Shown here: piece after piece, positions 8,497 to 17,414 of the stretch | How the letters are laid out: every line of letters starts with the position of its first letter | Position numbering within the stretch: position 1 is the stretch's first letter | DNA from: Pseudomonadota bacterium | GTDB lineage: Bacteria > Pseudomonadota > Gammaproteobacteria > Steroidobacterales > Steroidobacteraceae | Reading direction: 5' to 3' | NCBI GenBank assembly: GCA_018241505.1 | Contig: JAFEDS010000013.1 | Location: 311,417 to 375,416, forward strand | DNA: 64,000 nucleotides | Translations under genes and position numbers: made by a program | Notes under the pieces: generated by a model | Seen by the model: the letters and a program-made list of their open reading frames with translations, nothing else | What the model was told of the DNA's origin: nothing | Databases searched by the model: none

Positions 8497-10482
8497 TCAA
8501 TGCGGTGCGCGAACTGACACAATGACAATATCGTGTTCCCTGGAGGTCCACTCCAACGTCCAGTGCCCAGGTGGCAATGTGGCCAGTATCGGTTGCATGC
8601 GGGAAGGCTCCAGGACCATCCATACACGCCTTGCGCCCGTGAGCTTCGCTTGCAGCGCCGCGTAGGAGTGGATCATGGGCAGATTGCTCCACCGCTGAAC
8701 CGTACCCCGGCTGCACGCCCATGACTCGAAGCGCGGATCCGAGTCCGCCACAAAGTAGTAATCGCTTTTCGGATAGTAGAAGTCGACACCGGGGTAGCTG
8801 ATGATCACCCGATCCTCGCCCGGAACCGCATGTGCCTGCAGCCACGTGGCGGCCGCGCGGGTGTCGCTGCGGGGGTGATAGTGGCTGGAAAGCCGGGCTC
8901 CCATGCCGATCCGGAAGTTGACGGCTTCGCTGTCGATGTTCCACAGGTGCTGCGGACGAAAGTCTTCACTCAACACGAACGCAACCAGACACACGGCTAC
9001 GGCCGCCCGGGCTCCCAGGGGTGAGTCACCCAGCAGCGCGCGCATGAGGCGTCCAAAGGTCACGATCGAGAACAGGAGGGCGAGCGGGTACAGGAAGAAC
9101 ACATAGCGTGTTTCCTGACGGGGCGGGTTGGAGGCGGCCGCGGCAAGAATCAACACCACAAACAGCGCGAGCAGGATGCGCTCGACCGGCGATGTATTGC
9201 GGTAGCGCAGCACGCCACGCAGGATGTTGGCTCCGACGAGGATCAACAGTCCCAGTGACAGCAATGGCACGGTCCGGGCCCACGGCATCGCAACTTGGCG
9301 CGCGGTATCGGGAAAACGTACAAACTCGTAGCCGAGCAGGAAGAGGGTCTGCAGCGGCGAAAGCCCCGGTGCGTGCCAATCGTGGGTGGAAATGCCGAAA
9401 ACCACCCAGAACACCGCACACACCAGCACGGCGATGTACAAAGGCCGCGCGGTGGCGGGCGACAGGGACTCTGTGGTGAGCACCCCCAGCAACACCATGA
9501 TTACGAGCAACCCGACGGCGAGCTCGAATTGTTGCAGTGCCGCACACCCGAGTACGAACACGACCCCAAGCGCCGCCAACGGCTGTGCCCGAGGTTGTAG
9601 ACGGGTGCGTACCTGGCGCACCGCGGCCCAAATTACAAAGCCCAGCGGAACCAGGAACGCGGCTGCCCACCCCAGATGCGATTTGAGCGTTTTGAACGGG
9701 GGGATGGCCGCATCCAGGCGGCTCTGTGATGGGGTGTCGGTGGCGTCGACATAGTCCGCGGGCAAGTCCGTGTCGCTCGTGCGCAGGTCCGCCATCGTCA
9801 GGTAATACGCGGGGATCAGGAGCAGCGAGCAGCCCACGAGATAGGCAATGTCGCGTCCGCTCAGGCGCCCGTCGGGATGGCGGATGAATGGCGGCAGCAG
9901 GTTGGTGACCACCAGGAAAATGCCGCCCTCCCAGACTGCGAGGCCTGCGGCTGACAGCACCAGCATAGGCAGCAGGGCGCGCCGCCGGCCGTCGATCACA
10001 TACTGCAGGAAGAAAAAGACATACCAGAGAAAAACGGCCTGAAACGGCGCATACATCCGCCCGAACCGTCCAATCTCGACCTCCCACACGGACAGCGCGA
10101 GCACGGCCACCGCCAGCAGGGCGACATCCCGGCCGCCCAGCCGGCGTCCGATCTGATACGCGGCCGGTAGTGTCACGAGCGTACAGACCGCGGCAATCAG
10201 CCTGGGCGCAAGCTCGGCTGACAACCCGGCAAGCTGCAATCCGGCACTGGCGTACTGCAGCAACAAGCCCCGCACGTAGTAGCCGCCACAGGCGAATTTC
10301 GGAAAGCCGAAGTGCAGCAGGTTCTGGACGGACTGGGCGAAGTAGTACTCGTCAATGGCGAGCGGCCATTTGCCCAGGTGCCAGAAGCGCGCCAACACGC
10401 CGACGCCGATGCAGGCCATCGTGAGCAACCCGAGCGGGCTCAGCCACGCGGAGCGTGACTCTGAAGTACTGTCGGAGGCCAC
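8497..10482 (-). CDS. GT39-like integral membrane glycosyltransferase (GT-C)
   Basis: The 661-residue protein has many membrane segments and an acidic pair in the first periplasmic loop (PLAIDEYYFAQ, near residues 41-51), the hallmark of PMT/ArnT-type GT-C enzymes that use polyprenyl-phosphate sugars. The C-terminal 150 residues form a soluble domain. It starts with GTG and lies 11 bases after a pair of GT2 genes related to polyprenyl-phosphate glycosyltransferases. The three genes together could add a side sugar from the periplasmic face, as in Gtr modification systems. Substrate and sugar are not deducible, and a Wzy-like polymerase role cannot be wholly excluded. Confidence 0.82.
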   Translation of the reverse strand: MASDSTSESRSAWLSPLGLLTMACIGVGVLARFWHLGKWPLAIDEYYFAQSVQNLLHFGFPKFACGGYYVRGLLLQYASAGLQLAGLSAELAPRLIAAVCTLVTLPAAYQIGRRLGGRDVALLAVAVLALSVWEVEIGRFGRMYAPFQAVFLWYVFFFLQYVIDGRRRALLPMLVLSAAGLAVWEGGIFLVVTNLLPPFIRHPDGRLSGRDIAYLVGCSLLLIPAYYLTMADLRTSDTDLPADYVDATDTPSQSRLDAAIPPFKTLKSHLGWAAAFLVPLGFVIWAAVRQVRTRLQPRAQPLAALGVVFVLGCAALQQFELAVGLLVIMVLLGVLTTESLSPATARPLYIAVLVCAVFWVVFGISTHDWHAPGLSPLQTLFLLGYEFVRFPDTARQVAMPWARTVPLLSLGLLILVGANILRGVLRYRNTSPVERILLALFVVLILAAAASNPPRQETRYVFFLYPLALLFSIVTFGRLMRALLGDSPLGARAAVAVCLVAFVLSEDFRPQHLWNIDSEAVNFRIGMGARLSSHYHPRSDTRAAATWLQAHAVPGEDRVIISYPGVDFYYPKSDYYFVADSDPRFESWACSRGTVQRWSNLPMIHSYAALQAKLTGARRVWMVLEPSRMQPILATLPPGHWTLEWTSREHDIVIVSVRAPH

Positions 10483-10493
10483 GGGTGCTGAGT

Positions 10494-11504
10494 CTAAAGC
10501 GCTGCCGTTTTCTCGGTGCGCCCCTCGCGCGCCTTGCGAGGCAATTCCGCACGTGGGTACTGGATTATCTCAGCACCCTGGTAGTCCTTGATGTGCCGGG
10601 CGTGGGTGAAAATGATCAGCTCGGCCAGCAGGCCCAGCGCGAACAACTGCAGTCCCAACACCACGACGAGGGCCGACAACAGCAGCGCCGGACGATCCGA
10701 CAGGCTGGTGTTGAATGCCAGCCGCTCCACGACGAGCCACAACACCAGCAGTGCACCGAGACCGAACATGCTGGCGCCCAGCATGCCGAAGAAGCGCAAC
10801 GGCTTCTTGGTGAAGCGGACGAGGAAGAAAACTGTGAATACATCGAGGACGAAATGCGCGTACTCGCGGGGCTTGTACATGCCCTGGAAGCGGTCGCGCT
10901 CCGACTGGCGCATCTCCACTTCGACGACCCCGAAGCCCTGGCGATTGGCCAACACGGGCAGGAGGCGATGTTGGTCGCCGTAGAGTGACAGCTCCTGCAG
11001 CACGGCGCGCTTCATGGCGCGGGCGCCGCAGCCGAGATCGTGCAGGCGCATGCCGGTGAAGCGACCGACGAACCCGTGGAACATCGAGCGGCGAAGGCGC
11101 TCCAGCCCGCCGCCTTTGCGCGGCCAACGCCAGCCTTGCGCCAGGTCCTTGGTTTCCAGGGGCGCAATCAACTTCGGAATGTCTTCCGCATTGATCTGGT
11201 GGTAGGCGGGCAAGGTCATGATGATGTCGCCGTCGGCACGTTCGAAACCCGCCATGATGGCGGTCGACTCGCCGAAGGCGCGATTCAACACGACCATCTG
11301 CACATTCGGTTGTCCCTCGTCGATCAGCGCGCCGACTTCGGCCATGGCCTCCCGGTGCGGACCGTCCATGACAAACACGAACTCGTAGGGCAGCCCTACG
11401 GCTTCCAGACCGGCGCGGTACTGTTCATACAGCTCGCGCAGCGTCTCGTGGCGGCGCCCGACGGGGATGATGACGGAGATTCGGTTCAGGTTGCGTTCAC
11501 TCAT
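10494..11504 (-). CDS. GT2 family DPM1/GtrB-like protein lacking the DxD motif
   Basis: The 336-residue protein has the GT-A fold start VIIPVGRRHETL and two C-terminal membrane segments near 240-300, like the neighbouring GtrB-type enzyme. Its key motifs are altered: the DDGS motif is MDGP (46-49), and the metal-binding DxDLQ motif is TLPAYHQ (97-103). It is therefore either catalytically divergent or a regulatory partner of the intact paralogue, with which it overlaps by four bases (ATGA). It precedes a GT-C gene by 11 bases. A scaffolding role is inference; the missing acidic residues are visible in the sequence. Confidence 0.82.
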   Translation of the reverse strand: MSERNLNRISVIIPVGRRHETLRELYEQYRAGLEAVGLPYEFVFVMDGPHREAMAEVGALIDEGQPNVQMVVLNRAFGESTAIMAGFERADGDIIMTLPAYHQINAEDIPKLIAPLETKDLAQGWRWPRKGGGLERLRRSMFHGFVGRFTGMRLHDLGCGARAMKRAVLQELSLYGDQHRLLPVLANRQGFGVVEVEMRQSERDRFQGMYKPREYAHFVLDVFTVFFLVRFTKKPLRFFGMLGASMFGLGALLVLWLVVERLAFNTSLSDRPALLLSALVVVLGLQLFALGLLAELIIFTHARHIKDYQGAEIIQYPRAELPRKAREGRTEKTAAL

Positions 11505-12508
11505 TGCGCTTGGGTCTCGACGTGGGCCGGCCGCATCCGCAGCTTCTGGGTCAGGCGGGCAAATTCGTGGTCGCGCATGTCGCCGAGGTTATAGACCAAC
11601 TCGCCGAGCGCGCCGCTGCACACCATCATGAAGGCGGACGTGAGGAAAATGACTCCGCAACCCGCGATGGGCAGGGAGATGGGGGCACCCACCAGCAGTG
11701 TGTGCATGAAAACATAGCCGAGCAGACTGGTGCCGGCCAGCAGGAGCGGAATCGCCAGCATTCCGAACCACAACAGCGGGCTGCTGGCGAAGGAGGCCAG
11801 TGTCTTAATCACCAGCATGTCCAGCAGGACCTTGTAGATACGGGACAGGCCGTACTTCGACTTGCCGAAGCGCCGCGCGTGATGCCTGGCCTTGACCTCG
11901 GCAATACGCGGGGCCGCAATCGAGGCCATGGCGGGAATGAAGCGGTGCATTTCCGAATACAACGGAATCTGTTTGATCACGGAGGCCCGGTAGGCTTTCA
12001 ACGAGCAGCCGTTGTCCTTGATGGGCACCCCGGTCACCCTGGCAATGAGCCAGTTGGCGATCTTGGACGGAATCTTGCGCGTAATGAGTTTGTCCTGGCG
12101 CTGAAATCGCCAGCCCACCACGATGTCGTAGCCGGAATCGATGGTCTCCAGGAACATCGGGATATCCAGCGGATCGTTCTGTAGATCGCCATCCATGGTC
12201 ACGAGGACGTCACCGGCGGCGTATTCGATCCCAGCGGCCATTGCCGCGGTCTGGCCACAGTTGCGGCGGAACTTGACCACCTTGACCCGCGGGTCGTTCT
12301 GCGCAATCTGAATGGCCTTGGCCAGCGTGGAGTCCTTGCTGCCGTCATCCACGAAGACCATTTCATAATTCAGGCCGGTGGGATCCAACGCCTCCGTCAG
12401 AGCCGCGTACAACGGGTCAACGTTGTCCTCTTCATTGTAAAGCGGCGCGATTACCGACAAATGCGGGACGGGCAGATCCGCTCGCTGGTTAGGGTGCTCA
12501 ATCAGCAT
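11501..12508 (-). CDS. Polyprenyl-phosphate glycosyltransferase, GT2 (GtrB/DPM1-like)
   Basis: The 335-residue enzyme would load a sugar onto undecaprenyl phosphate at the cytoplasmic face. It carries intact VDDGSKDST and TMDGDLQNDP motifs for nucleotide and metal binding, and two membrane helices at roughly 235-265 and 275-305. It heads a leftward trio with the degenerate paralogue and the GT-C protein, which together resemble a three-part glycan-decoration system. The sugar is not deducible from the sequence. The ATG at 12508 is preceded by a GGGGATATGGCC leader. Confidence 0.88.
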   Translation of the reverse strand: MLIEHPNQRADLPVPHLSVIAPLYNEEDNVDPLYAALTEALDPTGLNYEMVFVDDGSKDSTLAKAIQIAQNDPRVKVVKFRRNCGQTAAMAAGIEYAAGDVLVTMDGDLQNDPLDIPMFLETIDSGYDIVVGWRFQRQDKLITRKIPSKIANWLIARVTGVPIKDNGCSLKAYRASVIKQIPLYSEMHRFIPAMASIAAPRIAEVKARHHARRFGKSKYGLSRIYKVLLDMLVIKTLASFASSPLLWFGMLAIPLLLAGTSLLGYVFMHTLLVGAPISLPIAGCGVIFLTSAFMMVCSGALGELVYNLGDMRDHEFARLTQKLRMRPAHVETQAQ

Positions 12509-12568
12509 CGATGGCCATATCCCCTGGCTTGACAGTCACAATGATAACGCCGCGCTCGTCTTGGAGTT

Positions 12569-12591
12569 GCCCGCATCTGGCGGGCTTTTTT
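12569..12591 (+). terminator. Intrinsic terminator in + orientation (orphan)
   Basis: A stem GCCCGC (12569-12574) and GCGGGC (12580-12585) with a five-base loop is followed by six T residues at 12586-12591. It would end transcription running rightward, but the nearest genes on both sides read leftward. It may block antisense transcription or end an unannotated rightward RNA. Confidence 0.6.
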
Positions 12592-12638
12592 ATCGCGAGG
12601 GCGCCGCGGCGCGAAGTCCACTAGATACCCTCCTATGA

Positions 12639-12657
12639 TACCGCCGTACGTGCGGTA
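12639..12657. terminator. Hairpin downstream of the PIG-L deacetylase gene
   Basis: TACCGC (12639-12644) and GCGGTA (12652-12657) flank a seven-base loop that is itself palindromic (CGTACGT). It lies 40 bases past the stop of the leftward deacetylase gene. No U-tract follows on either strand, so it is at best a weak or factor-dependent terminator. Confidence 0.3.
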
Positions 12658-12696
12658 CGTCACACAAACCGCCTACGGTGAGGGAACGCCGTTTCG

Positions 12697-13428
12697 TTAT
12701 GTTGCGTTGGGCCAGGCAATCGTCTCGCCACCCAGGCGCGCTTCCTGCCATAACATGCGGCGCAGCCGCAGATGCCCGAGCTGGCGCAAGCCGAGCTGGG
12801 GGAGCTGTGAAACATATTGTTTTACCGCTCTTAACTTCAACTGGCGGTGCCTGTGCGCGGCGCACGCGCGTTGCCAGGTGAGAGTGCCGCTGCGAATGCG
12901 CGCCGCGGGCATGTCTGGGACCGACCCGTTGGGTGTGGCGCTGCGGTCAAACGAATAGGGCTGCTCGGCATACAGCCCCACACGCCGACAGCTCAACCCG
13001 TGAGATAACAGCCCGTTGGTCAGCGCGGCATGGTCCGCATGGGCGAGAGGAAATCCCGGCATGAGCACGATGTCGGCATCGGCTGTCGCGGACGCGACGG
13101 CTGTTACAACTTCCTGCATGCTGCCGTGGCGCTCGTAGGGTTCCGCACCAAAATCAAACCAACGCGGCGCGACGCCGAGAATGGCGCAGGCGGTTTCATC
13201 TTCGCGGCGCCGTTGTTGGGCAGCTTCGCCTTCGGTAGCGAAGCCGGACTTTCGGTCCCACTCATCGGTGGGGGCGTTGGAGTCCGGTGCGCAGGCAAAC
13301 ACCGTCAGGATTTGAACGTCAGATCCGGACTCGACGGCGTGTGCGAGAGTTGCACCCAACGACAACACGGCGTCGTCCAAATGGGGTGAGACCACCACCA
13401 GGCGGCCCTTCAGGCGTTCATCCAGCAA
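12697..13428 (-). CDS. PIG-L family deacetylase
   Basis: The 243-residue protein is a zinc-dependent GlcNAc-type deacetylase by family. The zinc-site motif PHLDD occupies residues 15-19 and the second ligand region AHADH has H130 and H133. In a polysaccharide locus it would remove an N-acetyl group from a sugar, probably on a lipid-linked precursor or nucleotide sugar. The start appears to be TTG at 13428: it follows the flippase stop by four bases, has GAAGGG seven bases before it, and leads directly into the first beta strand. The nearest ATG is out of frame. Confidence 0.87.
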   Translation of the reverse strand: MLDERLKGRLVVVSPHLDDAVLSLGATLAHAVESGSDVQILTVFACAPDSNAPTDEWDRKSGFATEGEAAQQRRREDETACAILGVAPRWFDFGAEPYERHGSMQEVVTAVASATADADIVLMPGFPLAHADHAALTNGLLSHGLSCRRVGLYAEQPYSFDRSATPNGSVPDMPAARIRSGTLTWQRACAAHRHRQLKLRAVKQYVSQLPQLGLRQLGHLRLRRMLWQEARLGGETIAWPNAT

Positions 13429-13432
13429 TGTT

Positions 13433-14938
13433 TTAGCCCTTCGCGAGTACCGGAAAGAACAACGCCAAGGCCCGGCGTACCCCCAGGTTGAAAGGCTGAT
13501 CCGTCAGCAATACGAGCAGGAAATAGCCGATGCCGCCGGCGACGAGCCCGACGGCGACTCCCGCTGTACCGGGTACGACCGAGGCACCGAACCACGCCGC
13601 GGCGCCGGCAAGCGACGAAAGAATGACGAGCGCCACCGCGGTTCGGAACGTTCTGCCCAGTATCTTAACAAACCACGGCGGCGCTGCCTTGGCTCCCGCG
13701 ATGGCTACCACAATGGCCGTCAATATCCGGGCCGCACCGATACCGATCAGGCCGTAGGGGCCGGCGAGCAGGGCCACGGATGTGATGAGCACGATGTACT
13801 GGGTGAGCTCCGCCGCGAACAGCCGCCCGCCCCAGCCAAGGGACTGCAGCAGGAAATACACGACGTTGAAAGAAACTTCACACGCGTAGCCGATCGCCAA
13901 CAGGATGATCATGAGCGAAGTGCCTTTCCAGGCTGGGCCGAGCACATCGTTTTCCAGGGACGGCGCGAGACCGATGATCAGACCGGTGGCCGGCAACAGC
14001 AGGAACATGAGACCGGTCAGGTGCGCCTGCACGGCTGTCTCGAGGCGCGGCGGATCGGACTTGAGGCGCGCATAGAGCGGGAAGGCCACGGCGCCAATGG
14101 ATTCATTCGCCGACTGGGTGGGCGTCTCCGCCAGGCGGTCGCCCAGGGAGAACAGCCCCAGCCCGCTCACACTCAGGCTGCGGGCGACCACGACCTTGAT
14201 GAAGAAGTCGGCAATGACTGCGGTGAGGCCAATGGCAAACAACCAGCGGCCGAAGGCGATGAGTTGCCGGGCCGAGGCGAATCGCGGCCGGAAGCGCGGT
14301 ACGTAGGGAGCGACCACGTAGCTCAAGAGCATTGTTGTCAGCGCCCCCGCCAGTTTGCCGATGATGATGGCGGCACCCCCGAGCGAGCTGGCAAGGGTGA
14401 TGGAGGTAGCGACCTCCACAATGACCGCCGCGATTGCAACGACTGCAATGCGCGAGAATTTCAGCTCCCGCATCAGGTCGGTCATGTGCGGGCTGTTGAT
14501 TGAGTTGAGCAGTGGCAGGAACGCCATCATTCGCACTAGCGGCGTGGCCCGCGCGTCGCCGAACAGCGCTGCCACGTACGGCGCGGCAATGCAAAGGACT
14601 GCACAGACGAGTGAGCCCCGGATGAGTCCGATCGTCCAGGCAACATCGTAATGCTCGCGCTCGCGTTCAGTTGCCTGCACGAGGGCGTTGGTCATGCCGG
14701 TCTCGGTCGCCGTCATGACCGTGGTGATCGCAACCGTGGCAATGGCAACGAGCCCGAAGTCGGCAGGTGTGAGCAGGCGGCCAAGGACCAGCGTGCCGAG
14801 CAGGTACAGGAGCTTGCTGGAGCCGAGTTGGGCCGCCTTCCACAGCAGGGCCTTGCCGGCGCGCTTCTCGTCGTTGGCGACTGTGGTTACGGTTTTTTCG
14901 TGAGGGGTCGCGGCGGCTTCAGCGGTCTCAATGTCCAT
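13433..14938 (-). CDS. Wzx-like lipid-linked oligosaccharide flippase
   Basis: The 501-residue integral membrane protein has about fourteen hydrophobic helices spread over its length and belongs to the MVF/MATE polysaccharide transporter superfamily. It would move the completed undecaprenyl-linked repeat unit across the inner membrane. The N-terminal 30 residues are soluble and charged. It overlaps the upstream GT2 gene by 11 bases and is followed after four bases by the PIG-L deacetylase. A matching Wzy polymerase gene is not obvious in the window. Confidence 0.88.
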   Translation of the reverse strand: MDIETAEAAATPHEKTVTTVANDEKRAGKALLWKAAQLGSSKLLYLLGTLVLGRLLTPADFGLVAIATVAITTVMTATETGMTNALVQATEREREHYDVAWTIGLIRGSLVCAVLCIAAPYVAALFGDARATPLVRMMAFLPLLNSINSPHMTDLMRELKFSRIAVVAIAAVIVEVATSITLASSLGGAAIIIGKLAGALTTMLLSYVVAPYVPRFRPRFASARQLIAFGRWLFAIGLTAVIADFFIKVVVARSLSVSGLGLFSLGDRLAETPTQSANESIGAVAFPLYARLKSDPPRLETAVQAHLTGLMFLLLPATGLIIGLAPSLENDVLGPAWKGTSLMIILLAIGYACEVSFNVVYFLLQSLGWGGRLFAAELTQYIVLITSVALLAGPYGLIGIGAARILTAIVVAIAGAKAAPPWFVKILGRTFRTAVALVILSSLAGAAAWFGASVVPGTAGVAVGLVAGGIGYFLLVLLTDQPFNLGVRRALALFFPVLAKG

Positions 14939-15794
14939 TCAAGCCCGCCGCCACGCCTCGCAAAAGATCGATCACGAACGCACGGCCGTTGACCTTGCGC
15001 AGCAGATCACCCTGCAACGATCCCACACACCAGCGCTTTGCGCCTCTGGCGAGCTCGTAGCCGAGCCTCACGAGGAAACCGGCATCGAAGCGGCGGAGGC
15101 GCCGCCCGAACCAACCCCCCTGCGAATAGGCGTACTGTGAATACAACTGGGTCATATCGGCGTTGCCGCGCCAGTGCAGGTGGATCACCGTGACTTCAGG
15201 GATGTAGTGGATCTCGTGACCCTTCACGAGCGCGCGATAGGACCACTCGGGGTCCTCGCAATAGCGCAGCAGCTCCGTCTCATCGAATGGCCCCGAATCC
15301 TCGAAGGTCGACACGGCCGTGCCGAAATTGCCGCCCGCGAAGTGATCGCCTTTGAGGGGTAACGTGCGGAACACCTTGTTGGCATTTGCGGTGTTCACCG
15401 ACGGCGCGCCTTCTTCGCTCGCCAGCACGCGTCCGGACACGATGGCGCGCGGATACTGTTTGAGCCCCTGGACGATTTCCTCCAACCAGCGGGGTGCCAC
15501 CGTGCAGTCATCGTCTGTAGAGGCAAAGAACGGCGTTTTGACTTGCCGGATGCCCGTGTTGCGTCCAGCAGCCGCGCCGCGTTGGTTGGAATGTATGTAA
15601 GTGACTTTGACAGGAAGCTGGCTGAACTCGGCCATCATGGCGTCCATGCTGCCGGGGACACCCTGGTGTGACAGGATGATCTCAGCCGGGACCACGCTGC
15701 CCGCGACTATGGACAGGACCGAATCCCGCAGACAGGCCCGGCCCAGCGTGGGAATCACGACAGAGAAGTCTGCGGCAATGGGCTTGTCCGTCAT
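14928..15794 (-). CDS. GT2 glycosyltransferase
   Basis: The 288-residue protein is a soluble GT-A enzyme with VVIPTLGRACLRDSV at the nucleotide-binding start, STDDDCTVAPRWLEE carrying the DxD-type acidic cluster, and a FAGGN...EDPEW acceptor loop ending in the catalytic-base region. It would add a sugar to the lipid-linked repeat. It is coupled to the flippase gene by an 11-base overlap. A 108-base spacer separates it from the upstream lipoprotein gene; I see no promoter there that I would call. Confidence 0.86.
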   Translation of the reverse strand: MTDKPIAADFSVVIPTLGRACLRDSVLSIVAGSVVPAEIILSHQGVPGSMDAMMAEFSQLPVKVTYIHSNQRGAAAGRNTGIRQVKTPFFASTDDDCTVAPRWLEEIVQGLKQYPRAIVSGRVLASEEGAPSVNTANANKVFRTLPLKGDHFAGGNFGTAVSTFEDSGPFDETELLRYCEDPEWSYRALVKGHEIHYIPEVTVIHLHWRGNADMTQLYSQYAYSQGGWFGRRLRRFDAGFLVRLGYELARGAKRWCVGSLQGDLLRKVNGRAFVIDLLRGVAAGLNGH

Positions 15795-15902
15795 CGGTTT
15801 CGGGCCTGTTATTGGAATGGGGCGGGGCGCAGTTTAGCGGCCTCAAATTCGCCCGTCCAAGGACTCGCGCCGAATTGCGAGGTGTCGCCAGAAGAAGTCA
15901 AA

Positions 15903-17414
15903 TCAGTGGCTTGCGGAGCTCCGCGGCATCAGTTGCGCGTGCACCAGGTTGAATGAGTCCAGCATTGTCCCCGGCGGCGGGAACAGGGCACCGGCCGGAG
16001 CTTTACCGTCCGATGAATACGTCATCCACAAGGACAGCCCGTCCTTGCTCGTCCAGGCATTGACAACGTGAACACCCAGAGTGCCACCGCCCGCCTTGCC
16101 GAGGTTGGCCCAACCGCCGTTCCCTGTCTGCGGGTCGATGTTGTTGTATGAAACGGTCGTCCAGGGCCCCCACGGCTGCGGCGCGTCATAAAATGATGTT
16201 TGTCCGATCCAGGACCCTTGCGCGACGGCGATATAACGGCGAATGCCCGGGATGTAGTACGCGCTCTCCAGGCTGGTACCCGCCCGATCGGTAAACACCG
16301 GTTGCATGTGCTGTTGCTCCCGGGTCCAGGCAGGCCGGCCTTTCGCATCGAGGCCCGCGAAATATTCATACGCATCGTGTTCCAGCACGTGCCGCTTCGA
16401 TACCCGAGCGAGATAGGTGTTGGCAAACGACGTGGCGGGCGCGGCGTCGGGGGGGGCTGTCGTGCTTCCCTGCTCGGCAGCCACTTCCGGGCCATCATCG
16501 CCTGCCCAGTAGTCGCGCGAGTTGGCCACTCCAAGCAGGTACACGTAGCCATCGGGAGCACCGTGGTTACCGCGGCCGAAGTTGATGAAGCCGCCGGCAC
16601 AAAAGCCGCCCGGCGGGGAGTCGGGTGTACAGAAGCTCCACTGGGACGCCTGCCAGGAGTGGGCATTGCCCTTGGAGTAGCCGAGTTGGTTGCGCCGCGG
16701 CGCACCTGATTTGTGGCCCTTCACGCCTTGCAGTTCGCGCGCATTCCACAGGCCGCCAATCGTGTAGAAGTCGTTGTCCACCGCAATGATCGATCCGGCC
16801 TTGCCATCCAGGATCGAGGGGTACTCGGACTCATAACCGCCATAGATGTTCTTACCGGATTGCGGCGTAAAAGGCGGTGGCGATAGCAGCTTGGCCACAC
16901 CGAAGCTGACCCGGCCGCGGTGGTTGTCCCCGCCGAAGCCGCCACCATCACCGAAGAAGGCATACACGCCCCCGTCCTTGGCCCAGGTGACGGGCCAAAG
17001 GTCGCTGCCATTGGGTTCGGTATAGCCGCCGGCCCAATCGAAGCTCATGGATTGGAGGTGGGGACTTTGACAATACGGCGGGTCACCGGCCGGCGCCGCG
17101 GCCGGCGTGTTGACGACCAACGCAGCACCGCCATTGACAGAGTACGAATAGCTCTTTGAGGCGGCTACGGTCGTGTCGACGAAGTTGTTTGCCAGGGTCG
17201 CACCCATCGGTACTCCGTTGCGGGTGACAGCGTACTGCGATGAGCGCCGCCACCAACTGGCGCCCAGCGGCGGCTCCCAACGCAGACTGACCACGACTGC
17301 ATTGGCGCAATCGACTCGTAGCTGCGTTGGCGCCGATCGGTCGCCGGAACCGCCGAGAGATGCGCAACCCGTCATCATCAGGGCACATGCGGCCCATGGA
17401 ACCAGGCGTCTCAT
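15903..17414 (-). CDS. Secreted beta-propeller-like lipoprotein (DUF4185-like)
   Basis: The start is the ATG at 17414, which overlaps the upstream gene by four bases and opens a lipoprotein signal peptide with lipobox MTGC at about residue 16-19; the open frame extends further upstream but that part reads as noise. The 503-residue product has an Fn3-like segment (about 30-110), then a long repetitive region rich in aromatic and glycine motifs such as YAFFGDGGGFGGDNHRG. This resembles DUF4185 five-bladed propellers, some of which are glycoside hydrolases. In this locus a polymer-trimming or surface-binding role is plausible. The domain assignment is by eye and moderate. Confidence 0.65.
   Translation of the reverse strand: MRRLVPWAACALMMTGCASLGGSGDRSAPTQLRVDCANAVVVSLRWEPPLGASWWRRSSQYAVTRNGVPMGATLANNFVDTTVAASKSYSYSVNGGAALVVNTPAAAPAGDPPYCQSPHLQSMSFDWAGGYTEPNGSDLWPVTWAKDGGVYAFFGDGGGFGGDNHRGRVSFGVAKLLSPPPFTPQSGKNIYGGYESEYPSILDGKAGSIIAVDNDFYTIGGLWNARELQGVKGHKSGAPRRNQLGYSKGNAHSWQASQWSFCTPDSPPGGFCAGGFINFGRGNHGAPDGYVYLLGVANSRDYWAGDDGPEVAAEQGSTTAPPDAAPATSFANTYLARVSKRHVLEHDAYEYFAGLDAKGRPAWTREQQHMQPVFTDRAGTSLESAYYIPGIRRYIAVAQGSWIGQTSFYDAPQPWGPWTTVSYNNIDPQTGNGGWANLGKAGGGTLGVHVVNAWTSKDGLSLWMTYSSDGKAPAGALFPPPGTMLDSFNLVHAQLMPRSSASH

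Noticed and set aside
10494-11504. Degenerate GT2 as a pseudogene
   Set aside because: The frame is intact with normal length, membrane helices and translational coupling; only the catalytic motifs are changed.
12685-12708. Five-base inverted repeat around the PIG-L stop codon as another stop-in-loop hairpin
   Set aside because: AACGC/GCGTT with a 14-base loop is too weak to distinguish from chance.
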